The notes: a model not told the origin generated them from the letters alone. A stretch of 37,168 bases of DNA from Acetobacteraceae bacterium (GCA_947476855.1 CANJSR010000004.1:1-37168); one strand, 5' to 3'. Positions 22,501 to 30,645 are shown, counted from the stretch's first letter. A program made the numbers and translations.

Positions 22501-25242
22501 ATCGATCAGGCCCGAGAAGCTCGCGCCGCCGGCGACCAGCAGCGTGTGGGCAAAGCCTGCGATCATCGAGACGGCCGTACCGCCGCTTCCGACAATCGTC
22601 CCGGCATTGCTGACCGTCCCGGCCGCTCCACGGACCGAGACACCGGTGTTGCCGGTGATCAGGCCGGTCGCCTGGTTCGTCAGCACCCCGCCGGCATTCA
22701 GGAACACGCCGACACTGGATGCCCCAGTGCCGACCAGGCTGCCGCTGTTCGTGATGGTGGTCTGCAACGCGTTGCCATAGACGGCGTTCTGCCCCGAGAT
22801 GACCCCCGCCGCGTCATTCACCAGCGTGCCGCCGGGCGTCAGCGCCACGCCCCGGCCGCCGCTGGTCGTGCCGCCCGCCAGGACGCCGCTGTTGCGGACA
22901 CGCAGGCCGGCGACGTTGGCTCGCAGCGCGGTCGTGGCCTGGATGGTGCCGGTGGCGCGGTTATGGGCATAGCCCGCGCCGCTGAACGTCAGCCCAAAGG
23001 GCAGGGCTATCTCATTGAACAGCGTCCCGGTGGCGGACAACGTCCCGCTGTTCGTCAGCGACACGCCGTTGGCCAGCGTGTTGGTCCCGCCCAGGACCCA
23101 GTTGGCGTTCGTATTGATCGCGATCCGGCCGAAATTGACGACCGATCCGCCGAGACCGGACAGGGTGCCCGCGCTGACGGCGGAGGCCAGCACCAGCGTG
23201 CTGACCGCGCTCGCGCCGATCGTGTTGCCGCCATCAATCGTGCCGGTCACGGTGCCAATGGGTGAGAGGGTGACGCTGTTGGCAAACCCCGCGGCAAGCG
23301 AGATCGCGGCGGCGCTGGTCCCCTGGATTGTCCCGCTATTGCTGACAGTACCAGCGCCTCCGGCGATGGCGATCCCCCGCACCCCCTGGATCCGGCCGGA
23401 GCTGTGGTTGGTGACGACTCCTCCCTCCCGCATGGTAATGCCAGGATTGACGCCCGCCATGATGGCCAGGACCGTGCCGGCGTTCTCGATCGTGACGCCA
23501 GCATTCAGAATGTCGATGGCGACGGCGGCCGAGATCAGCCCGGTCGACGCGTTGCTGAGCGTGCCACCGGCGGCCAGCATCGCGCCGCGCCCGTTGGCGG
23601 TGCCCTGCCCGATGATCCGGCCTGAATTCACGACAGTCGCCGTGGCGTCCTGGATCGTCAGACCGTCGTAGCCCGTGATCGTCCCGCCGCTCTGGTTGGT
23701 GACGGTGCCGCCGCCACTGATGGAGATGCCGAAGCCCGCGGTACCCTCTATCCGGCCGGCGTTCACGACTGCGACGCCGGCCCCTCGTACGCCGGTGCGA
23801 CCGCTGACCGTGCCTCCTGATTGGTTGGTGACCGCTCCTCCGACGAACAGCACGATGCCGGACCCGTTTACCCCATTCCCGGTGATCGTGCCCGCATTGG
23901 TGACCGTGGCGCTGGCCTCACCGCGTACGCCGAAATAGCCTGTGATCAGGCCGCTGGACTGGTTGGTGACCGTGTCGTTGGCGGTCAGAACGATTCCAGG
24001 GCCCACGGTGCCGGTGATCAGGCCGGCGTTGGTGATGCCGGACGCGCTGCCTTTGGTGTGGAGGCCGGTCGCGCCCGTGATCGTGCCACCGCTGGCATTG
24101 ACGACGGTGGCGCCGGAGGCCGTCATGCCGGTGGCGCCGCTGATGGTACCGCCGGACTGGTTGGTGATGACACCACCGACCAGCAACTCCACGCCCCGTC
24201 CCGCCACGGTGTCGCCGCTGATGCGGCCGGCGTTGACGATGGTGACTGGCGACCACCCATTGATTCCGGCATGGCCCGTGATCAGGCCACCGGACTGATT
24301 GGTGATCGTGCCGCCCTGGAACAGCCGCACACCCGCGCCGTCGACGCTGGTGCCACCGCTGATCAGGCCGCTGTTCACGACGACCGGCGCCGCGAAGTTG
24401 CCATGGATCGCGATCGTGCCGCTGACGGTGCCGGTGGCCGCGTTGACCAGCGTCCCGCCTCCACCGGGTGAAAGGCCCCCCTGGATCAGCCCGGCATTGG
24501 TCAGGGTGCCATTGGCGAAGAACGCCGTTCCGTTGTTCGTCAGCGTTACGCCGTTGGCGATCGAATGCTTGCCGGTCAGCGCCCATGACGCCCCCGACTC
24601 GATCGCGATCTGGCCGAAGTTCAGGATGTAGGTGCCCAACCCCAGCGTCAGTTGACCGAAGGCGGTGCCGGCCCCGAGTGCCAGCGTGCTGGTCCGCGAC
24701 GCCCCGATCGTGTTGCCGCCGTTCACCGTGCCACCAAAGGAACCACCGGCCAGCAAGGTCACGCGGTGGTTGAACCCGGCCGCGAGCGACACCGCCGTCT
24801 GGCTGGAACCGCCGATGAACCCGGCATTGACCAGCGTCACGGCGCGGTTGGAGACGACGCCGATGCCGCCCGAGATCGTGCCGCCGGCGAGGTTGGTGAT
24901 GGAACCACCCTCGGCCAGGAAAATGCCCCGGCTGGCGGTCGAGGTCCCCCCGGTGATGGTGCCCGCGTTGACGACGACACCCGCCGTGCCGGCCATGCCG
25001 ATGCCGTAGAAGCCGCTGATCAGGCCCGAGGACTGGTTCGTGACCGTGCCTCGCGAGGTCACCAGGATACCCAGGCCGGACGACGTGTTGCTGGTGATCG
25101 TGCCGCTGTTCACAACCATGTTGTCGAGGAAGTCGGCTCTCACACCGACGGGTCCGGTAATCGTCCCCTGGTTGACCAGGGTGTTTCCGGCACCCGCGAA
25201 GGTATAGGCGCCCTGGGAGCCCGTGATGGTGGTCGTGGTCAT
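19546..25242 (-). CDS. Giant beta-repeat protein with C-terminal Hint (Hedgehog/intein) domain
   Basis: A 1898-residue protein. About 1500 residues are short beta-strand repeats of the type GGTVTNQSGGTISG and VVNAGTITG, typical of a right-handed beta-helix. They are organised into five copies of a larger module marked by (D/N)GGNTIG. From C1557 a Hint_2 domain begins, CFVTGTLIETTDGPVPIEALRPGD, with TLRVSPEHGMYL, FHLELDSHDLILSEG and SYLDTGNRAVFENG in family order. A tail of about 190 residues follows. Hint domains can cleave their own chain at the first Cys, which is present. The N terminus (MTTTTITGSQGAYTFAG) has no signal peptide, so export, if it occurs, probably uses a C-terminal route such as type I secretion; no such system is nearby. 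GGGGGGA precedes the ATG by about six bases. Confidence 0.9.
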   Translation of the reverse strand: MTTTTITGSQGAYTFAGAGNTLVNQGTITGPVGVRADFLDNMVVNSGTITSNTSSGLGILVTSRGTVTNQSSGLISGFYGIGMAGTAGVVVNAGTITGGTSTASRGIFLAEGGSITNLAGGTISGGIGVVSNRAVTLVNAGFIGGSSQTAVSLAAGFNHRVTLLAGGSFGGTVNGGNTIGASRTSTLALGAGTAFGQLTLGLGTYILNFGQIAIESGASWALTGKHSIANGVTLTNNGTAFFANGTLTNAGLIQGGLSPGGGGTLVNAATGTVSGTIAIHGNFAAPVVVNSGLISGGTSVDGAGVRLFQGGTITNQSGGLITGHAGINGWSPVTIVNAGRISGDTVAGRGVELLVGGVITNQSGGTISGATGMTASGATVVNASGGTITGATGLHTKGSASGITNAGLITGTVGPGIVLTANDTVTNQSSGLITGYFGVRGEASATVTNAGTITGNGVNGSGIVLFVGGAVTNQSGGTVSGRTGVRGAGVAVVNAGRIEGTAGFGISISGGGTVTNQSGGTITGYDGLTIQDATATVVNSGRIIGQGTANGRGAMLAAGGTLSNASTGLISAAVAIDILNAGVTIENAGTVLAIMAGVNPGITMREGGVVTNHSSGRIQGVRGIAIAGGAGTVSNSGTIQGTSAAAISLAAGFANSVTLSPIGTVTGTIDGGNTIGASAVSTLVLASAVSAGTLSGLGGSVVNFGRIAINTNANWVLGGTNTLANGVSLTNSGTLSATGTLFNEIALPFGLTFSGAGYAHNRATGTIQATTALRANVAGLRVRNSGVLAGGTTSGGRGVALTPGGTLVNDAAGVISGQNAVYGNALQTTITNSGSLVGTGASSVGVFLNAGGVLTNQATGLITGNTGVSVRGAAGTVSNAGTIVGSGGTAVSMIAGFAHTLLVAGGASFSGLIDGGNTIGGTIASSLVLVSGTSAGTLTSFQNTFLNFGTVSIASGAGWTLAGDTTLAAGARLIAGSGAVETGTFTNAGSVSGGLTMPSGGIVRNLAGATIDGTVGVSIAGGAGTITNAGSITGSGGTAVAMAAGFNNAVSLAVGGGFTGVVHAGNTAGGSASSVLTLLSGTSTGTISGLGSQFLGFTGIDVVDGAAWTASGTNTVTTGVNLNVAATSTLTAGAALTVRGSVTNAGQIREGLTAGSNGQMTNLAGGTISGTRAVAGSGLGLSVANMGLIEGGAGTAGYGVWLLALFSSLGSVTNSASGTIQGNVAVMAKNSPLSLVNAGVITGGSSLGAGVSFSRIGTITNQAGGTITGAIGIGSDNTGVSGGGSRTTITNAGTILGTGTAGHGVTLAFAGTVDNRAGGRIEGQTGVTMTGKYGTVTNAGTIVGQGGIAVSLAAGSSNLVQVDSGAVFTGIVDGGNTAGYPTISTLELRSSASTGTISGVGTDFINFSDVRIASGASWVMTGSNTIVAGQSLVNAGSLTLDSATLGTTMLLGTGALTIGDASVLTVNGTVAAGATIGMDGKAAAFHLSAPIGMAGTVTSFGLGDTITLAGIDPLSVTYSGGFLQFGGGSSFALTVLDSLVVEAVSDGAGGALVSAACFVTGTLIETTDGPVPIEALRPGDTVLTHGGGSRPIRWIGYRHLDLTRHAFPAAARPIVIAAGALADGVPTRTLRVSPEHGMYLANRLIPARLLINEATITQDQACAAVTYFHLELDSHDLILSEGAASESYLDTGNRAVFENGPGAVTLHPLFAETGGQDRRVAESCVPFADDPRAVEPVWRMLADRAIRLGRPLPAPVTTGDPAPRLLIADRMIAPIAAGQGVYTFVLPRGSCGVRLRSRATAPSDLTPWHNDSRRLGLAVRRIRLREGDLVTDLPLDHPALTDGWWGIESDDQSLWRWSNGDAMLRLADGGVRVLEITARPLPAYRLEAEAETVSRAAA
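21080..24730 (-). repeat. Five-fold large module in the Hint-domain protein
   Basis: A module beginning AVSLAAGF-like, then a GGxFxGxVxGGNTxG turn, a STLxLxSGTSxGTLSGLG strand pair, a FxNFGxIxIxSGAxWxLxGxNT segment and an NGVxLTNxGTL end recurs five times. The GGNT turn lies at about residues 174, 670, 914, 1066 and 1373, near 24714, 23225, 22494, 22037 and 21117. Shorter VTNQSGGTITG turns fill the intervals of varying length. The module is the larger building block of the fibre and points to growth by internal duplication. Confidence 0.75.
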
Positions 25243-25441
25243 GACAGTCCCCCCGCGGCCGGGAAGAGATGCGTCTGATTACCGTACGCACTTGTATTCA
25301 CGCCTGAAGTCTCCGCCCGCACACCCGTCAGTCAAACATGATATTCGGGCATGATTTAACCGCGCAAGAGCGAGTCCGCTGAATCTGGCGTAAATTGGAT
25401 CGAAAAAGATACAACCCGGCGACGGCGCGAATGAACCGGAT

Positions 25442-25454
25442 TTGTTCGGAACAA
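25442..25454. promoter_or_regulatory. Perfect 13-bp palindrome TTGTTC-G-GAACAA
   Basis: TTGTTC (25442-25447), a single G and GAACAA (25449-25454) are perfectly complementary. It lies 200 bp upstream of the Hint-gene start and 750 bp from the chemotaxis operon, in relatively AT-rich DNA. A homodimeric repressor site is plausible. The arms are too close for the alphaproteobacterial LexA box, a GTTC-N7-GTTC direct repeat. Confidence 0.4.
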
Positions 25455-25487
25455 GGCATCCCTATCCGGTGCGAAAGGGGCGCCGTG

Positions 25488-25502
25488 TTTACCCTTCGTT
25501 AA
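25488..25502. promoter_or_regulatory. CtrA-like motif TTTA-N7-TTAA
   Basis: TTTA (25488-25491) and TTAA (25499-25502) are separated by exactly seven bases, one mismatch from the CtrA consensus TTAA-N7-TTAA. CtrA controls motility and chemotaxis genes in many alphaproteobacteria. The site is about 700 bp before the first chemotaxis gene, so a direct role would need a long leader or an unseen transcript. Chance occurrence is possible. Confidence 0.25.
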
Positions 25503-26200
25503 TCAATCCCATTCAAGATGCACCCCACCACACAGGACGTACACCATGCTCGCCGGAGCGGAGCCAGGCCACGGCCTCAACGACCGCATCGATGCACCCG
25601 CCACCCGGGTCCGTCGCGCGCTCGGCCGTGTCCACCAAAGGCCCGTCTCTGAGCATCGCCTAGGCCGCGAACCGGCCGCCAGGGTCTCTCCGGTCGTGCT
25701 TCCGCGACCGCATGTTGACCCCGTGTCATCCCGGCGGCCAACAGGCGAACCGCTGGCCGGACGATCTGCACGGTCGTGCCAAGGGAGACGCCTTCTCCTC
25801 CTGGAATGAAACCACGGTACTCCGCGCGGTCGACAAATTCGCACAAAAAGTGACGCCTTTGGCTGGCCCCCGCGGTCTATAGGGATCGAATGAAGACCGA
25901 GGCACCGGACTGAAGTGTCTCGAGCGCAAGAGGATCCACCGTAGCAATGATATTACGTGCAATGCATACAAAATGAAGCGCCGCGGTGAGCCATGACCCG
26001 ATCAGGGGTGGCTCAACACACCGTCCCTGACTGTTGCGCGGCAGTGCCCGCGACAGTCACTCGTACAAGCACGTGATCCAGACAAACCGGCAGCGCCTCA
26101 GAGCATTCATGCACGTCCTTACTCGACCCTCTCCGCGAAGAAACCTCAGTGCCTCGCTGATGCAATTGTTGTCAGTCGGGATGATCCGGGGCGCAACGCC

Positions 26201-27283
26201 ATGCAAGGAGCTCACGCGTTGATCGGGCTATACACTCGTATTGTTGGACGTCGGCAGGACCCCGTGGCCACGGATGAGCCCGTGGCGGAACCGGTCATCC
26301 GGGTCTCGGTCTCGGACGAACCCGCCGTGCCGGTCGCCGAGGTCGCCGACGAACTGACTCTTTACAAGGAAGTCGCAACGATCCTGCGTCGTCAGGTCCA
26401 GGGCGCGATCGAGGACTCCGAGGTCGCCGCCCTGGGCAGCATCAAGCGGCTGGGCGCGCTCGACGAACAGGTGCGGGTACTGCTCGCCGACCTTGCGAAC
26501 GCGGAAGACCATGCGCGGGAGACGACGGCGGAAAGCGCGCGGGACATCGCCTCCATGCGCCAGGCCGTGCGTGACCTGCGCGACCAGATCCGGGGCCGCA
26601 CCGAGCAGATTTCCACCGACCGGGCGATCTATGCCCGGATCTCGGAAGAAACCCAGGGCTTCTCCACCGCCATCGCCGAGATCGCCAAGATCGCCGCGCA
26701 GACCCGGTTGCTGGCATTGAACGCAACGATCGAGGCAGCGCGAGCCGGCCCGGCGGGCAAGGGGTTCGCGGTGGTGGCCGACGAGGTGCGTGCCCTGGCC
26801 GGAGAGGCCGCGCGGGTCTCGATCACGGTCGGCGACGGAATCGGACGGCTGCGCGAGATCATGCGCCAGCGGCTTTCCGATGCCCTTGATACGCGCGCCG
26901 AGGACGCCCTGCTTGAAACCGCCGAACAGCAGGCCGCCGCCGCCGAGGCCGGCTTTACGCGACTGGCGGAGGCCGCCCGCGCGACCCTAGCGACGGCACG
27001 GAGCACGGGCGGTGACATCGCGAGCAGCACGCTCGCCGCCATGAGCGCCACGCAGGTCCAGGACATCGCCAGGCAGCGTCTTGATCAGGTGAGTGAAGGG
27101 TTGGAGCAGGTGGGGACGCATGCCGCTGGCCTGGCTGTCGCCCTCCGGGACGAGGGGCCAGTCGAGTCGGTCGAGGAGACGCTGCTGCGGCCGATGCAAC
27201 ATGCCTACGTCATGCAGTCGCAGCGTGAGGCGCATGCCGGCGGGGCCGGCAACGCTGAACGATCCACCATCGACATGTTCTGA
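26201..27283 (+). CDS. Soluble methyl-accepting chemotaxis protein
   Basis: A 360-residue receptor with no transmembrane segment and no signal peptide. The first 50 residues are variable; the rest is predicted coiled coil. The signalling tip is at about residues 160-200 ([20 protein letters not shown], then [14 protein letters not shown]). It differs from the commonest form, QTNLLALNAAIEAARAG, at two positions but keeps the CheA/CheW-contacting core. No ligand domain is recognisable, and the C terminus (STIDMF) lacks a CheR-tethering pentapeptide. It probably senses an internal signal. The start is uncertain: ATG 26201 is given, but TTG 26219 lies eight bases after AAGGAG (26205-26210) and may be the real start. 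First gene of the chemotaxis operon. Confidence 0.9.
   Translation: MQGAHALIGLYTRIVGRRQDPVATDEPVAEPVIRVSVSDEPAVPVAEVADELTLYKEVATILRRQVQGAIEDSEVAALGSIKRLGALDEQVRVLLADLANAEDHARETTAESARDIASMRQAVRDLRDQIRGRTEQISTDRAIYARISEETQGFSTAIAEIAKIAAQTRLLALNATIEAARAGPAGKGFAVVADEVRALAGEAARVSITVGDGIGRLREIMRQRLSDALDTRAEDALLETAEQQAAAAEAGFTRLAEAARATLATARSTGGDIASSTLAAMSATQVQDIARQRLDQVSEGLEQVGTHAAGLAVALRDEGPVESVEETLLRPMQHAYVMQSQREAHAGGAGNAERSTIDMF
26205..26210 (+). promoter_or_regulatory. Shine-Dalgarno AAGGAG inside the annotated receptor start
   Basis: AAGGAG lies immediately inside the longest reading of the first receptor gene and eight bases before the in-frame TTG at 26219. It is the best ribosome-binding site in the area and argues for a TTG start, which would shorten the protein by six residues. 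Confidence 0.55.
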
Positions 27284-27391
27284 GGGGACTGCCATGCGCA
27301 AGTCATTGCTGACGAGGGGAGTGCCGCCGGTTGAGCGGTCCACGCGCCTGTCGTCTGGATCGAAGCCGTATCATTCCGGCTCGGGCGTGTC

Positions 27392-27679
27392 ATGACCGCG
27401 GACGTCACGGCTCTCCCGATGTCGCTGGTACCGTCGCTCGACCTCACGGCGGCGGAGGCTCTCTGCCGATCCCTGACCGCGCAACTGAGCGAGGGCGGGA
27501 TCATCCTGGATGGTTCGGCGGTTGAGAATGTCTCCACCCCGTGCCTGCAGGTTTTGGCCGCCGCCGCCACGACGGCGCGGGAAAACAATCAGCGGTTTCA
27601 ACTGCTCTGCCCGTCCGCGGTGCTGCGGGCGGCGATCATCGATCTTGGCCTGCATGCGGCCATCCCTCTTGAGGACTGA
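27392..27679 (+). CDS. Small STAS-domain protein in CheS position
   Basis: A 95-residue single-domain protein with the STAS pattern: a first strand and helix (SLDLTAAEALCRSLTAQL), the strand GIILDGSAVENVSTPCLQVL in which S48/T49 occupies the usual phospho-acceptor loop, and NQRFQLLCPSAVLRAAIIDLGL. STAS proteins act as switchable binding partners. In Sinorhizobium meliloti a 97-residue protein, CheS, is encoded in the same place between a receptor gene and cheY. It binds CheA and speeds CheY1 dephosphorylation. Size and position suggest an equivalent here; that is inference, as I did not align them. The gene lies 108 bp after the receptor and 7 bp before cheY. Its Shine-Dalgarno is weak. Confidence 0.83.
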   Translation: MTADVTALPMSLVPSLDLTAAEALCRSLTAQLSEGGIILDGSAVENVSTPCLQVLAAAATTARENNQRFQLLCPSAVLRAAIIDLGLHAAIPLED

Positions 27680-27686
27680 CACGGAC

Positions 27687-28052
27687 ATGGCAAAACTTGT
27701 TCTCACCGTCGACGACTCTCGCACGATGCGCGAGATGGTCGCCTTCACCCTTCGCAAGGCCGGCTACGAGGTCCGGGAGGCAGAGGACGGCCAGAAGGCT
27801 GTCGATCTGCTGAAGTCCACGCCGGCGCAAGTGATCATCACCGATCTGAACATGCCCGTCATGGACGGCGTCACCTTGATTCGCACGCTGCGTGCGGATG
27901 CCCGGTTCCGTTCCGTGCCGATCCTGATGCTGACCACTGAATCCGATGCCGGCAAGAAGGCCGAGGGCAAGAACGCCGGCGCCACCGGGTGGCTGGTCAA
28001 GCCGTTCGATCCCGAGAAGTTGATCGACGTCGTCAAGCGCGTTTCACCCTGA
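27687..28052 (+). CDS. cheY: Chemotaxis response regulator CheY
   Basis: A 121-residue stand-alone receiver domain. The acidic pocket is D9/D10 (TVDDSRTM), the phospho-acceptor is D53 (IITDLNMPVMDG), the switch threonine is in LMLTTESD and the conserved lysine in WLVKPFD. It has no output domain, so it acts by binding a target when phosphorylated by CheA, classically the flagellar motor. I start at ATG 27687, where the receiver fold begins; the frame is open far upstream but there it is a shadow of the STAS gene. It lies 7 bp after the STAS gene and 7 bp before cheA. It is the only CheY in the window and no CheZ phosphatase is encoded. Confidence 0.96.
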   Translation: MAKLVLTVDDSRTMREMVAFTLRKAGYEVREAEDGQKAVDLLKSTPAQVIITDLNMPVMDGVTLIRTLRADARFRSVPILMLTTESDAGKKAEGKNAGATGWLVKPFDPEKLIDVVKRVSP

Positions 28053-28059
28053 GATCAGC

Positions 28060-30081
28060 ATGAGCTTTGACCATCTCCGCGCGACCTATTTCGAGGAAAG
28101 CGCCGAACTTCTGGAGAGCGCGTACGCGCAGCTTGCCGCTCTCTCGGAAGATCGTGCCGACAACGATACGGTGCATGCGCTGTTCCGTGCCATTCACTCG
28201 ATCAAGGGTGGCGGCGGTGCCTTCGGATTCAGCCGCCTCGTCGGCCTTGCACATGCCATGGAGACCCTGCTCGATCTGCTGCGCGACGGCGTGCTTGCCT
28301 TCGATTCAACCCTGATCACACTGCTGTTGCGCGGCACGGATGCGCTGGCCGATCTTCTCTCAGCCGAACGGGCTGGCGAGACACTCGATGATGGCATCGA
28401 GGCAGAGCTGATCGAGTCCTTCGCGCGGGCCGCCGGCAAGACCGCCGAACCGGGCACCGCCGTCATCGCGCCGGAGTCACGGACGTCGGTGTCGGGCTGG
28501 CTGATCCGCTTCCGCCCGCACGCCACGCTGTTCCGGAATGCGAATGAGCCGCTGTTGCTGGTGCGAGAGCTTGGCCGGCTTGGCCGGATCGCCGCGGTCG
28601 CGGATCTCGCCAGCCTGCCGCCACTCGACCGGATGGAGCCGGAAGACGCCTACATTGGCTGGACCTTTACGCTCGACGGTGACGCCCCGTTGGCCAAGGT
28701 CGAGGAAGTGTTCGAGTTCGTCGTCGACGACTGCGACCTGTCGATAGACCCAATCGCACCGGCGGTGATCGAGAGCCCCGACGAGCCTGCACCGGAGCCG
28801 ACAGGTGTCATTCAACAGGCCGCCGGACCGCAGGCCGCCTCGGCCTCTCGTGCCGATGCGCCAGCGGCACAGTCCGTACGTGTCGACGTCGGGAAGGTGG
28901 ACCGGCTGGTCAATCTGGTGGGCGAACTGGTCATCAACCAGGCCATGCTCGTTCAGATCGGCAGCCAACTGCCACCCGACATCTGCCCTGGATTGATCAG
29001 CGGCCTCGAAACGCTCAGCCAGCACCTGCGGGAGTTGCAGGAAGGCGTCATGGCGATTCGCACGCAGCCGGTTCGATCCGTCTTCGCCCGCATGCCCCGC
29101 CTGGTGCGTGAACTCTCCAGCCAGTTGAGCAAGGAGGCTCGGCTTGTCATCACCGGTGAGGCGACCGAGATCGACAAGACGGTGGTTGAACAACTCGCCG
29201 ATCCGCTGACCCATTTATTGCGCAACGCGCTCGATCATGGGATCGAGCCACCCGATATACGCGAGGCCGCCGGCAAGCCGCGCCAGGGCACGATCCATCT
29301 GTCCGCGGAACAACGCAGCAGCCGCATCGTGATCGAGATCAGCGACGATGGCCGTGGCATCGACCGGACCAAGGTTCTGACACGAGCACGGGAACGCGGC
29401 CTGATCGCGCCGGACGCCGTACTCACGGATGCGGAAACCGACGAACTGATCTTCCTGCCAAGCTTCTCGACGGCGGAGACAGTCTCGGCGGTGTCCGGAC
29501 GCGGTGTCGGGATGGATGTCGTCCGCCGTAACATCCAGTCTCTTGGCGGCCGTATCACGCTTGAGTCGCGCTTTGGTTTCGGCTCGCGCTTCCTGCTGTC
29601 GCTGCCGTTGACGCTCGCCGTACTGGATGGGCTTGTTGTGTCCGTTGGAGCCGAGGCGTTCATTCTTCCGATCAGCGCGATCGTGGAGAGCCTCCGTCCA
29701 CCGGCCGCCGACATCCATGTCGTGCCTGGCAGAGGCTCGGTGCTTTCCATCCGCGGCGGCTACGTGCCGTTGCTGCCGCTCCATCAGCGGCTCGGGATCG
29801 CGGGCGCCGTCACCGATCCGTCCCGCGCGATCGTCGTGATCGTCGAGACCGATCACTCCGGTCGGCTCGGGCTTGTTGTCGACGACCTGGCCGGACAGCA
29901 GCAGGTGGTGGTGAAAAGCCTGGAGGCAAACTACGGCCACATCGATGGTATCGGTGGGGCAACTATTCTGGGCAATGGACAGGTCGCTCTCATCCTGGAT
30001 GTGCCTGGACTCGCCTCTGGCACCTCGGCGGCGCCACCCGTGTCGCGTGCCTTCACGGAACCCGTGGCCGCTTTGCAGTAG
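28060..30081 (+). CDS. cheA: Chemotaxis histidine kinase CheA
   Basis: A 673-residue kinase. The HPt domain P1 (residues 1-105) has H46 in RAIHSIKGGGGAFGF. A region at about 150-245 (SGWLIRFRPHATLF onward) takes the place of P2, followed by a Pro/Ala linker. Dimerisation domain P3 begins near 270 (VDRLVNLVGELVINQAML). The ATPase P4 has the N box LLRNALDHGIE (N388), DDGRGID and GRGVGMDVVRRNI. The CheW-like P5 runs from about 535 (VLDGLVVSVGAEAFILPI) to 660. All catalytic motifs are intact. It phosphorylates CheY and CheB under control of receptors and CheW. The P2 region may bind the STAS protein, as reported for rhizobial CheA and CheS; this is inference. Confidence 0.96.
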   Translation: MSFDHLRATYFEESAELLESAYAQLAALSEDRADNDTVHALFRAIHSIKGGGGAFGFSRLVGLAHAMETLLDLLRDGVLAFDSTLITLLLRGTDALADLLSAERAGETLDDGIEAELIESFARAAGKTAEPGTAVIAPESRTSVSGWLIRFRPHATLFRNANEPLLLVRELGRLGRIAAVADLASLPPLDRMEPEDAYIGWTFTLDGDAPLAKVEEVFEFVVDDCDLSIDPIAPAVIESPDEPAPEPTGVIQQAAGPQAASASRADAPAAQSVRVDVGKVDRLVNLVGELVINQAMLVQIGSQLPPDICPGLISGLETLSQHLRELQEGVMAIRTQPVRSVFARMPRLVRELSSQLSKEARLVITGEATEIDKTVVEQLADPLTHLLRNALDHGIEPPDIREAAGKPRQGTIHLSAEQRSSRIVIEISDDGRGIDRTKVLTRARERGLIAPDAVLTDAETDELIFLPSFSTAETVSAVSGRGVGMDVVRRNIQSLGGRITLESRFGFGSRFLLSLPLTLAVLDGLVVSVGAEAFILPISAIVESLRPPAADIHVVPGRGSVLSIRGGYVPLLPLHQRLGIAGAVTDPSRAIVVIVETDHSGRLGLVVDDLAGQQQVVVKSLEANYGHIDGIGGATILGNGQVALILDVPGLASGTSAAPPVSRAFTEPVAALQ

Positions 30082-30099
30082 GATTGAAGGATCACCGAT

Positions 30100-30624
30100 A
30101 TGGAACTCGCGCAAGCGACGCAGACCACTGCGTCCGCGTTCGGCACGAACGCGGTACTGACCACCGAGCCCGCACGGCAACTCATCACCTGCACGCTGGG
30201 TGACGCGGAGTATGGCATCGACATCATGGCGGTGCGGGAAATCAAGGGATGGACAGCCACCACGGCCATTCCGCACGCGCCGCCATGGGTGCGCGGCGTG
30301 ATCAACCTGCGCGGCATCATCGTTCCGATACTGGACCTACGTGCCCGCTTTGGTCAGGGAGAGACGACGCCGACACCGATGCACGTCGTCGTAATCATCC
30401 AGACAGGAACACGTACCGCGGGGCTTCTGGTGGACGCGGTGTCAGACATCATCGCGATCTCACCCGGTGATGTCCGACCCGTGCCGGACGTCAGCATGGA
30501 TGTGCCGGAGAGCCTGATCTCCGGTCTGGTCCCGCTCGAGCGCGGGATGGTTGCCCTGGTCTCACTCGACCAACTGCTCTGCTTCTCCTCCGACGCCGCC
30601 ATTCTGGCCGCGTCCAACTCCTGA
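30100..30624 (+). CDS. cheW: Chemotaxis coupling protein CheW
   Basis: A 174-residue protein, almost entirely one CheW domain: ITCTLGDAEYGIDIMAVREI, the conserved VRGVINLRGIIVPILDLRARFG and a late GLLVDAVSDIIAIS segment. About 25 extra residues precede the domain. It links receptor tips to CheA in the signalling array. It sits 18 bp after cheA and 21 bp before the large receptor gene in the same operon, and is the only stand-alone CheW in the window. Confidence 0.95.
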   Translation: MELAQATQTTASAFGTNAVLTTEPARQLITCTLGDAEYGIDIMAVREIKGWTATTAIPHAPPWVRGVINLRGIIVPILDLRARFGQGETTPTPMHVVVIIQTGTRTAGLLVDAVSDIIAISPGDVRPVPDVSMDVPESLISGLVPLERGMVALVSLDQLLCFSSDAAILAASNS

Positions 30625-30645
30625 CTTCACGACAAAGGCCTGATC

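Larger units (their letters stand above)
25243..26200. other. 958-bp intergenic region without a supported gene
   Basis: This is the only long gap in the window. Open frames of 60-113 codons exist on both strands, but none has a recognisable family, hydrophobic pattern or good ribosome-binding site, and their arginine- and proline-rich products look like GC-driven noise. The part at 25260-25500 is richer in A and T than its surroundings and should contain the promoter of the leftward Hint gene. The part at 25930-26200 should contain the promoter of the chemotaxis operon. A 13-bp palindrome and a CtrA-like motif are listed separately. A decayed gene in the middle cannot be excluded. Confidence 0.6.

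Noticed and set aside
20122..23265. Several long forward open frames opposite the Hint-domain gene
   Set aside because: They mirror the repeats on the other strand, overlap each other in different frames and show no family motifs.
25442..25454. LexA/SOS box reading of the palindrome
   Set aside because: Alphaproteobacterial LexA uses a GTTC-N7-GTTC direct repeat; this is an inverted repeat with a one-base spacer.
25503..25846. Overlapping open frames of about 87-113 codons on both strands in the intergenic gap
   Set aside because: No family, no ribosome-binding site and Arg/Pro-rich composition. A decayed gene is possible but cannot be supported.
26034..26222. Forward open frame of 62 codons overlapping the first receptor start
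   Set aside because: Composition is not protein-like and there is no good ribosome-binding site. Its stop overlapping the TTG start looks coincidental.
29215..30276. Reverse open frame of 353 codons opposite cheA and cheW
   Set aside because: Shadow of the CheA ATPase and P5 region, with no recognisable domain.
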